From: Clostridium mobile | Lineage (GTDB): Bacteria; Bacillota; Clostridia; Clostridiales; Clostridiaceae | Direction: 5' to 3' | DNA: 64,000 bases | NCBI RefSeq assembly: GCF_018918285.1 | Contig: NZ_JAHLQF010000002.1 | Coordinates: 248,001-312,000, forward strand | Shown: piece after piece, positions 50,664 through 58,262 of the stretch | Position numbering within the stretch: the stretch's first letter is position 1 | How the letters are laid out: each line of letters opens with the position of its first letter | Position numbers and translations under genes: made by a program | Notes under the pieces: model-generated | What the model saw: only the letters and a program-made list of their open reading frames with translations | Database searches by the model: none | Told to the model about the DNA's origin: nothing

Positions 50664-50855
50664 GAATGAAAAAAACTAAAAGAAGAAGTAGAAGAATTTT
50701 TTAATGCAAAAAACATAGAAGAACTAGCGGATATATATGAAGTAATAATAGCGCTAGCTTTCTTTGTGGGGAAGGGGGAAGAGGAATTGATAGATTTCTA
50801 AAGTGAAATAGTAAAGTCAAATGATAAAAGAATGCAAAGGCTATTATTTCATTAA
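50664..50855 (+). pseudogene. remnant of a MazG/PRA-PH-like nucleotide pyrophosphohydrolase gene
   Basis: From about 50673 the frame reads KLKEEVEEFFNAKNIEELAD, then IYEVIIAL, and a TAA at 50799, continuing in frame to SEIVKSNDKRMQRLLFH-stop. EExxE and the ELAD motif are typical of MazG-like proteins. Start and N-terminal half are missing and an internal stop is present. Confidence 0.6.
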
Positions 50856-51114
50856 AAGATCTATATAATAGATTTTGATTTTACCGTAGATTGAATGTTA
50901 TGTAAAATAATGTTATAGTGTAGTAGCTATATAAAAAGTCAATTATAATAAAATAAATCTAATGATTTAAGATATATTTTTATTTAAGAAACTTATGATT
51001 TATCAAATTTTAAACAGCATTTTGTGAAAATAATAGGCAATATTTGATGTTCAATGGAAATAATTAAATTAAGGATTGGAAATAATAAATATTTAATTTG
51101 GATAGGTGAATTTT
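50856..51114 (+). promoter_or_regulatory. upstream region of the NurA-HerA-GHKL operon
   Basis: About 260 bases without a gene. AT-rich, with promoter-like TATAAT near 50951 and a TTAAGGATTGGAA segment at 51068 shared with the kinase-derived repeats. AGGTG precedes the start at 51115. Confidence 0.4.
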
Positions 51115-52212
51115 ATGGGGAAAAGTCTAGGAATAATCAATAAGTTGAAAGAGAAAAATATCAAGTGTTTTGAAACCGATAGATTTAATTTAGATAATGA
51201 ATTAATGGAGCCTTATCAAGATGATACAGGATACTATAATATTATTAAGCCACATGAAAGCTCAAAATTAAAGGAGTTTTTTATAGATGTACCTCAAAGA
51301 GGATACTATAGTTTATTTAAATATTTTTTAGATGGTTCTAGATATACTTATAAGATTGCAGATATGCAGACAGCGGATGGGGAGTACATGCCGATAGTAA
51401 CAGCACAAATTGGTACAGCAATTTGTTCAAGAAATGTTATAACAGGTAAAATGAAAAAAGAGGTATTAAATAGAAAAAACTTGATTGCATTTTATAGCCA
51501 TATAAATGAAGAAGATTTCATTGAAATAAAAGAAATGATTGAAAAATGTAATATTAATGGCGTAAATTTTTATGCTATTAAATATAACACTCAAACTAAT
51601 AGAAGCAAAGAACGACCAGAAAATGCTGCAATAGCAAAAGTTCTCAAAGAAATGCATGATATGGAGATTGATTTGTTAAAAGATATGATGAAGAATAGAA
51701 AACTTAGCAGTGATAAAATGCTGATTTTAGATGGGTCATTACAATTTTTACAGAAGGATATAGATGATAATTTATTTACTTATGTAATAGGAGTTTCTAA
51801 ATCATTTAATCCTAATCAAAGAGGAATGTTTAGAAGTAAGGAAATGCATATTGCATCGGCATTAACTCAGTTAAAATTTGGACAAAGAACACCAGTTATG
51901 AAGCATACAATGGAAGCAAATAACAGAGTAATTGGAGCGTGGTATCTAAGAATTAGACCAGAGAATATGGTTAAGAACCCGTTAGATGGAATTATAAGGG
52001 TTGAAAAGATTGCAATAGAAGATTGTGAAAAGGAGATAGGCTTTGATACCGATATTATAAATACTATTTCATATGCATTAATTTGTGAGAGGAATTCTAC
52101 ATGCCATGGTAAAGATCCAAGATGGTGCAATCATTTATATCCAGTATATTTAACAGAAAAAATGTTGAAAGAAAGTTTTTTAAATGAAAGAATTTTTTTG
52201 AATATATTTTAA
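51115..52212 (+). CDS. NurA-like nuclease, first gene of a candidate defence operon
   Basis: A 365-residue protein with features of the NurA family: 'MLILDGSLQF' (acidic metal-binding motif), 'FTYVIGVSKSFNP' and 'GAWYLRIRP'. An earlier 'ADMQTADGEYMPIVTAQIG' could hold the first catalytic Asp, although the usual DGS is changed. NurA proteins are DNA end-processing nucleases that work with HerA, and a HerA-like gene follows in 12 bases. The ATG at 51115 after AGGTG is preferred over the GTG at 51106. Nuclease activity is inferred, not certain. Confidence 0.68.
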   Translation: MGKSLGIINKLKEKNIKCFETDRFNLDNELMEPYQDDTGYYNIIKPHESSKLKEFFIDVPQRGYYSLFKYFLDGSRYTYKIADMQTADGEYMPIVTAQIGTAICSRNVITGKMKKEVLNRKNLIAFYSHINEEDFIEIKEMIEKCNINGVNFYAIKYNTQTNRSKERPENAAIAKVLKEMHDMEIDLLKDMMKNRKLSSDKMLILDGSLQFLQKDIDDNLFTYVIGVSKSFNPNQRGMFRSKEMHIASALTQLKFGQRTPVMKHTMEANNRVIGAWYLRIRPENMVKNPLDGIIRVEKIAIEDCEKEIGFDTDIINTISYALICERNSTCHGKDPRWCNHLYPVYLTEKMLKESFLNERIFLNIF

Positions 52213-52224
52213 AGGAGGAATTAG

Positions 52225-53892
52225 ATGTCAAATAAAATTGGAAAGGTATCGGCAACAGAGAAAAACCCTACGAGTAATGATGAATTTATATTTTGGTTAG
52301 ATGATGAAGCTGAAGTAAAGCCTTTTGATATTATAAAGGCAGAGAATAATATTGGAAACAAAGAGTCAACTACATACGCAATAGTTAAAGATATTTATCA
52401 TTTGACGGATAGTGCTGGTCATTTAAGTAATTATATATCGTCTGACTTTGGTGATCTAGAATCACAGCCTATGACAAAGAGAATAGGAGTTACTTATGCT
52501 AGTGCAACTATAATTAATAATACAAAAGATGTGTATATGCCACTAAAAGATAATATTCCAATATATTTTGCTGCAAAAGATGAAGTTAAGCAAGCTTTGG
52601 GATTAAACAATATTAAAAATCCTATTTCAGCAGGATTTATTGATGGTACAAATGGTATTTCAGTTCCAATAGCCTTAAATAAGGAGTTTTTAATAGGTCC
52701 AGAAGGAGCACATTTGAATATATCTGGCATTTCGGGGTTAGCAACAAAAACTTCCTATGCAATGTTTTTGTTACAAGCAATACAACAAAAAACTAATGAT
52801 ACTGCTATAATAATACTTAATGTTAAAGGTTCGGATTTATTAAGACTGGATGAAAAAAATCCTAAATTGACAGATGCACAGAAAGAAGCATGGATAAAAT
52901 CGGGATTAAAGTGTGAACCTTTTCAAAATGTAAAGTATTATTATCCATATAGACCAAATCCAGAATCTTATTATTCGAATACTTCCTTAGAAAAGGAGAC
53001 CTTGGAATATCAGAAGGATTTGGAAAGATTAAAGAATTATGTATATACATATAAAAAACATAATTCAGATTTAGATTTACTTTTTAGTAATGTAGATGAT
53101 CCAACTTATACAATGGAATCCATTATGAATTATATTATAGATAATAGTGACTTTTCCAATTTAACATGGAAAGAGTTTAAAGAAAAACTAAGCGAGTATT
53201 GTAAAAAGGGAATGGACAGACGAAATGGTAATGACATTACTGTTCAATCATGGAGAAAATTTAAGCGGTTACTTAATAAGTCTATAAATAACTCTATTTT
53301 TCAAGAAGCGCTTTCTACTGATAAAAGTAGAAATCATTGTTATTTAAGCGATGAAATTAAACTAATTAAATCAAATGAGGTGTTAGTAGTAGATATTGCA
53401 AAACTAGAAGAACAATTGCAATATCTTGTTTTTGGAGACATATTAAAAAGTGTTTATGAATTAAAACTAGGAGAAACAGATAGAGATGAAAGTGAAATTC
53501 CAAAACAAATAATTATTTTTGTAGATGAGCTAAATAAATATGCTGGCTCGAGTACGCCAAAGAATTCACCTATTTTAAGATATCTTTTAGAAATAACAGA
53601 AAGAGGAAGGTCAGAAGGTATTATATTGTTTTCAGCAGAGCAATTCAAAAGTGATATTCATGATAGAATAAAAGGAAATTGTTCGACTCATGTATATGGA
53701 AGAACTAATGCTATAGAGGTATCTAAACCAGATTATAGATATGTACCTAAGGTTTTTTCAAATATGATGACTAGATTAGGAAAAGGAGAACTAATACTAC
53801 AACATTCAATATTTGGGACTCCGCTTAAGATTTCTTTTCCATATCCATCATATAAGCAAAATGCTAGTATAACTCAAAGAGGGGATGAGTAA
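52225..53892 (+). CDS. HerA-like ATPase (DUF87) with variant P-loop
   Basis: A 555-residue protein. An N-terminal beta-barrel (HAS-like, about 1-100) precedes a RecA-like domain. The P-loop reads 'ISGISGLATKTSYAMF' (about 166-181), where the usual G-K-S/T is A-T-K-T. Walker B is 'QIIIFVDELNKYA' (~428). 'LLEITERGRSEGIILFSAEQF' is typical of HerA/FtsK-like translocases. HerA forms hexamers that drive NurA. It is between NurA-like and Hsp90-like genes, with AAAGGAGG before the ATG and a one-base overlap with the next gene. Confidence 0.82.
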   Translation: MSNKIGKVSATEKNPTSNDEFIFWLDDEAEVKPFDIIKAENNIGNKESTTYAIVKDIYHLTDSAGHLSNYISSDFGDLESQPMTKRIGVTYASATIINNTKDVYMPLKDNIPIYFAAKDEVKQALGLNNIKNPISAGFIDGTNGISVPIALNKEFLIGPEGAHLNISGISGLATKTSYAMFLLQAIQQKTNDTAIIILNVKGSDLLRLDEKNPKLTDAQKEAWIKSGLKCEPFQNVKYYYPYRPNPESYYSNTSLEKETLEYQKDLERLKNYVYTYKKHNSDLDLLFSNVDDPTYTMESIMNYIIDNSDFSNLTWKEFKEKLSEYCKKGMDRRNGNDITVQSWRKFKRLLNKSINNSIFQEALSTDKSRNHCYLSDEIKLIKSNEVLVVDIAKLEEQLQYLVFGDILKSVYELKLGETDRDESEIPKQIIIFVDELNKYAGSSTPKNSPILRYLLEITERGRSEGIILFSAEQFKSDIHDRIKGNCSTHVYGRTNAIEVSKPDYRYVPKVFSNMMTRLGKGELILQHSIFGTPLKISFPYPSYKQNASITQRGDE

Positions 53893-55487
53893 TGAATAAA
53901 ATTAGCGCAACTATAGGAAAGTTTGCTTTAGATTCTTTAACTATAGGAATGTATGAAAATGAAATGGTGTTATATAGAGAATATATTCAAAATTCAACAG
54001 ATGCAATTGATAGAGCAATCCATCTAGGGTTGATAAAATCTAATGAAGAAGCAAAAATAGATATAAGAGTGAAGAAAGAAGATAATTTAATTAAAATTAC
54101 AGATAATGGCTGTGGTATAGCTAAAGATGAAGTAATATCTAAATTATGTGATATTGGAAATTCAGATAAGGACTACTATACTAATAGAGGGTTTAGGGGA
54201 ATAGGAAGATTAGCTGGTACTGCATACTGTGAAAAGTTAATTTTCACTACTTCTTTTAAAGGAGAAGATTTAAAGAGCATATTGATATGGGATTGTAAAA
54301 AGTTAAAACAACTATTGAAACCAGGCGAAAATAAAGAGTTAGATTTAAAGCAAGTAATAGAAGCATGTGTAGAAATTACATATCAATATGAATCAGAAGA
54401 AAAACATTATTTTCAAGTAAGATTAGAAGGAGTGCAGCCAGAGTCTAATCTATTGTATACTGATAAAGTGAAAGACTATTTATCAGAGGTAGCACCAATA
54501 GAAATGGACTCTAGGACATTTTATTACTATTCAGATTTAAATGTAGGAATAAAGAAATATATGAGAGAAAATAAAATCCCAATAGAGGAGTATCCAATAG
54601 AACTTAATGGCAAAAAACTTACTAAGTTATATTCAACAAAAATAAAAGATAAAGATGGGAATAAAATTGATGATATAATAAATATAAATAAAGAAATCAT
54701 TAAGGATAACTATGGAAATAATATTGCGTTTTTATGGTATGGAGAAAGAAAGATTTGTAAGGGTCAAATATACGATGATAAAGTCGCAGGATTACGATAT
54801 AGAAAAAATAATATTATGGTAGGAGACTGTAATACTATATCCAAATTATTTGGTGATTCAGAAGCTCAAAAAAGATTTAATAAATATTATATAGGAGAAG
54901 TTTATATAATAGATAAATCTATTATACCTAATGCACGTAGAGATGACTTTGAGGAAAGTGATTCATATAAAATAATAAAAGAAAATCTTACTTGTTATTC
55001 TAAAAATTTAATTAAATTGGCAAGAGAAATGTCAAATATGAATAACGCTGAAAAAAAGTTAAATGAAAATGAAAAAGAAGTTGAGAAAATATTAAATAAG
55101 TTAAAAAACTCTAATTTAAATAAATCGAAGAAAGAAGAATTAAAAGAAGAAGTAGATAAATTAGAAAAGGAAATTAATAAAAATAAAAAGAAAATAGAAA
55201 ATTCATCAGTAAAGTTGAGTGAACTAGGAAGAAAAGATGTAGCAAATAAGAGCCAGTCAGCAAATATAGCGGAGATTAGGGGGAAAGTAGGACATACTAT
55301 AAATCTATTGAATAATGATGAAAATAAACGAAAAAGAAGGCAATCAGACCCATTACTTGGAAAACCAAAAGAAATTAAAAACATAGTAAGAGGAATTCTA
55401 GAAATATTAGAACAAGACCTAGATGAAAAAAAATATATGGAATTGGAAGTTAAAATATATAATTTTGTTAATAACAAAAAAAGGTAA
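53892..55487 (+). CDS. Hsp90-like (GHKL) ATPase, third gene of the operon
   Basis: A 531-residue GHKL ATPase. The N box is 'REYIQNSTDAID' (E30, N34, D37), the G1 motif 'DNGCGI' (D71), and the glycine lid 'GNSDKDYYTNRGFRGIGRLAG' (~90-108). The middle domain (~200-370) resembles Hsp90/HtpG-like proteins. Residues ~385-455 form a strongly charged coiled coil. The start overlaps the HerA stop by one base, so translation is coupled. Hsp90-like ATPases occur in several prokaryotic defence loci; here it may control the HerA-NurA pair. A terminator follows directly. Confidence 0.85.
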   Translation: MNKISATIGKFALDSLTIGMYENEMVLYREYIQNSTDAIDRAIHLGLIKSNEEAKIDIRVKKEDNLIKITDNGCGIAKDEVISKLCDIGNSDKDYYTNRGFRGIGRLAGTAYCEKLIFTTSFKGEDLKSILIWDCKKLKQLLKPGENKELDLKQVIEACVEITYQYESEEKHYFQVRLEGVQPESNLLYTDKVKDYLSEVAPIEMDSRTFYYYSDLNVGIKKYMRENKIPIEEYPIELNGKKLTKLYSTKIKDKDGNKIDDIININKEIIKDNYGNNIAFLWYGERKICKGQIYDDKVAGLRYRKNNIMVGDCNTISKLFGDSEAQKRFNKYYIGEVYIIDKSIIPNARRDDFEESDSYKIIKENLTCYSKNLIKLAREMSNMNNAEKKLNENEKEVEKILNKLKNSNLNKSKKEELKEEVDKLEKEINKNKKKIENSSVKLSELGRKDVANKSQSANIAEIRGKVGHTINLLNNDENKRKRRQSDPLLGKPKEIKNIVRGILEILEQDLDEKKYMELEVKIYNFVNNKKR

Positions 55488-55508
55488 CATAATAAGTTAC
55501 CTTTTTTT
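55481..55508 (+). terminator. terminator of the NurA-HerA-GHKL operon
   Basis: AAGGTAAC / GTTACCTT arms with short loop, followed by seven T residues; it begins in the last codons of the GHKL gene. Confidence 0.85.
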
Positions 55509-55510
55509 GA

Positions 55511-55539
55511 TCGACATATTAAACATTATTTGATATAAT
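55511..55539 (+). promoter_or_regulatory. promoter of the radical SAM gene
   Basis: TCGACA (55511-55516) and TATAAT (55534-55539) are spaced by 17 bases, just after the operon terminator, so the radical SAM gene has its own transcription start. Confidence 0.65.
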
Positions 55540-55569
55540 TATAAAGAATTATTTAGAGAGGAGACTACT

Positions 55570-57669
55570 ATGGCAAATATACTACTAATTGAACCAAACT
55601 ATAAATGTAAATATCCTCCTTTAGGGTTAATGAAGATAGCTTTTTATCATAAATTTCATAGAAAGGATACCGTATGGTTTACTAAAGGTGAATTACCAAA
55701 AAAAATTTCTGATGACGTAAAAAATAAGCTTAAAAATAGCAAATATTATATAGATACTTATGGCGATAAAATAGAAGAATATGTAATTAACATTAATGAG
55801 ATAATTAAGGATAATAAATGGGATAGAGTTTATGTATGTAGTTTATTTACTTTTGAGTATGAAGAAACCATGAAAGCGATAAATTATGCAAAAGAGTTAG
55901 TTGGTAAGGAAAATGTTTATACAGGAGGAATACTAGCAACTTTAATGAATGAGAAATTAAGTAATGATACAGAAGTAACTGTTAATATTGGACAGCTGAC
56001 AGACTCTAAAATGATAGGATATGATGATAAAACAAATATAGATATATTAACTCCTGATTATAGTATATTAGATAATATAGAATACAAATATGAAAATGAT
56101 GACGCATACTATGCATATACCACGAGAGGATGTGGAATGAAGTGTGGATTTTGCGCTGTTCAAAAATTAGAGCCAAACTATGAATCATTTATTTCTATTA
56201 GAAATCAAATAAATCAGGTGAAAGAATTATTTGGTGAGAAAAAAGATTTGCTATTAATGGATAACAATGTTCTTAAATCGAGCAATTTACATGAAATAAT
56301 TGAAGAAATAATTAATTTAGGTTTTGAAAAAGGAGCTGTTTATAAAAATCCGAAAACAGGTAAGATGAAAAGAAGATTTGTTGATTTTAATCAAGGATTA
56401 GATGCTTTTCTAATAACTGAAGAAAAAGCAAAACTATTAGGAAAAATAGCTATTAAACCTGCAAGGATTGCATTTGATCATATTGAAGATGAAAAAACAT
56501 ATATTAGAGCAATAATGATGACAGCTAAAAATGGAGTAAATTACCTATCTAATTATTTGTTATATAATTCAGATGAGTTTAGTGGGAAAGGAAAAAATTA
56601 TAAAGCAGATAATCCTATCGATTTATATAAAAGATTAAAACTTAATGTTGAATTACAAGAGAAACTTAACAAAGACATAAGTGATGAAAGTAAAAGGGTA
56701 AGTATTTTTTCATTCCCAATGAGATATATTCCTATAGATGACCCAAAGCGTGGATATGTAGGAAGTAAATGGAACAAAAAATATTTAAGAGCTATTCAAT
56801 CAATATTAATACCTACTCAAGGAAAAGGTGTAACTAAAAAATCATTTTTTGAAGCTGCATTTGGCAAGGATGAAAATACATTTATGAATACAATACTAAT
56901 GCCAGAGGCTTATATAACATCACGAGGGGAACCAACTAAAATAAAAAAAATAACAGAAGAAGAATTAAATAATAAATTGAAAATATTTAATAAATTTGAA
57001 ATACTAAGGGGAGAATGGAATAAATTATACAAAAGCTTAAATAATACCGAGAGAAAAAATTTTGTCGATGTTATAGGAGAAAATAAATTTGACTATCAAA
57101 ATTTTATTAAGATAGATAGCGAGATAGGAAGACTGCTCTTTATTCATTATTTAACAGAATCGTCATTTATGAGCTTGTTAAAAGATTTATATATAAATGA
57201 AAAATTTGAGTATATAAGTGAAATATGCACTTATATAAAAGAAAATATGATAAATATGTATGAGCAATTAGTGAGATATATGGCTTTAAGGAATAGAATT
57301 GATAAAAAATTAGAAGTATTTAAACATATATTTGGTGAAAATGAATTAAATAAGCTTATCATAGAGTGGATAAAGGATAATTGTAGTAGAAAAAACTTCA
57401 TACTATACATAAAAAAGGTGCATTTTATAGATGAAAATATTCTTTATATAATAAAATGGACTATAGATCTTAACATACTAACGGATATAGAAAAGAATAT
57501 TATTAAAAAGATAATAGAAGAAAATAGAATAAATGAAGAGGATGAATTCTTTTTTATGTTATCAGATAGAATATTTAATAAGCTGAAGAAGGAATCTATA
57601 GAAGATAAATCAAAAAATATATTAAAGGAAATTGAACATTATAGAACGATTCAAACACGATTGATTTGA
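55570..57669 (+). CDS. large radical SAM protein with B12-binding-like N-terminus
   Basis: A 699-residue protein. 'IEPNYKCKYPPLGLMKIA' at the N-terminus resembles the cobalamin-binding-like domain that precedes many radical SAM cores. The cluster motif CGMKCGFC (C188, C192, C195) binds [4Fe-4S] with SAM. The region after residue ~460 is helical and unassigned. It is not viperin-like: it lacks that size and motif context. The substrate is unknown. Location between a HerA-NurA-GHKL operon and a PLD-helicase suggests a defence or modification role. Confidence 0.85.
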   Translation: MANILLIEPNYKCKYPPLGLMKIAFYHKFHRKDTVWFTKGELPKKISDDVKNKLKNSKYYIDTYGDKIEEYVININEIIKDNKWDRVYVCSLFTFEYEETMKAINYAKELVGKENVYTGGILATLMNEKLSNDTEVTVNIGQLTDSKMIGYDDKTNIDILTPDYSILDNIEYKYENDDAYYAYTTRGCGMKCGFCAVQKLEPNYESFISIRNQINQVKELFGEKKDLLLMDNNVLKSSNLHEIIEEIINLGFEKGAVYKNPKTGKMKRRFVDFNQGLDAFLITEEKAKLLGKIAIKPARIAFDHIEDEKTYIRAIMMTAKNGVNYLSNYLLYNSDEFSGKGKNYKADNPIDLYKRLKLNVELQEKLNKDISDESKRVSIFSFPMRYIPIDDPKRGYVGSKWNKKYLRAIQSILIPTQGKGVTKKSFFEAAFGKDENTFMNTILMPEAYITSRGEPTKIKKITEEELNNKLKIFNKFEILRGEWNKLYKSLNNTERKNFVDVIGENKFDYQNFIKIDSEIGRLLFIHYLTESSFMSLLKDLYINEKFEYISEICTYIKENMINMYEQLVRYMALRNRIDKKLEVFKHIFGENELNKLIIEWIKDNCSRKNFILYIKKVHFIDENILYIIKWTIDLNILTDIEKNIIKKIIEENRINEEDEFFFMLSDRIFNKLKKESIEDKSKNILKEIEHYRTIQTRLI

Positions 57670-58262
57670 GCTGAATGGAAAATAGATATTTAAGAATAAT
57701 ATATCCATTTAACTCAGTAACATTTTCAAACACTTCTGCATACTCTGCTAGTATTTAGCAAGTTTGTAGGAGAGTTAATAGAGAGGTAAAATATAAAAGA
57801 TTAACAGTAAAGCTAGGGAAGTATGTAATCTAAGAAGCTGAATAAAAATGCAAGAGCTAACTTTAAAGAAAGCTTAGATTATTATATTAACTGGCTAATC
57901 TGTAGAGCTGAAGGATATGAAAACTATATTCATAAAAAATGTTGTAAATCAGGATAATTAAAAAATACAAGCTTCAGGTAAAAAATTATTATCTGAAGCT
58001 TATTAAAATATTTTAGAATATTAGATGAAGTGTAAGTATGAAAGTAAATAAAATATTGCAATATTCTTTATATAAAAAGAGCCTAAGGCTCAGGTTCTAA
58101 AGATGTAAATATTACATTAAGGATAATTAAGTTAATATTTTTGATAAGTAAGTATAACAGAAAGAAAGTATTATATGTGAAATAAAGTTATCAAATACTA
58201 AAATTTTATTAGCAACCATGGTAAAATATATATAATTATGAAATATATGAGGTAATTATAAT
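57670..58262. other. intergenic stretch with decayed coding fragment and hairpin
   Basis: No intact gene in this ~590-base gap. A frame ending at about 57957 reads KNARANFKESLDYYINWLIC and more, like a lost gene's C-terminus. A small AGAGCCTAAGGCTC hairpin lies at about 58079. The rest is AT-rich and includes the promoter of the PLD-helicase gene. Confidence 0.45.
57969..58002. terminator. hairpin with the AAGCTTCAGGTA arm
   Basis: AAGCTTCAGGTA / TATCTGAAGCTT with a ~10-base loop; third copy of the 26469 and 35674 hairpin, with the same G-T wobble position. Confidence 0.75.

Noticed and set aside
54995-55477. 160-codon frame antisense to the GHKL gene
   Set aside because: Caused by the AT-rich coiled-coil region; serine/phenylalanine-rich product with no family and no start signal.
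55570-57669. Prokaryotic viperin
   Set aside because: The protein is about twice the size and lacks the neighbouring nucleotide kinase; only the CxxxCxxC motif is shared with the superfamily.
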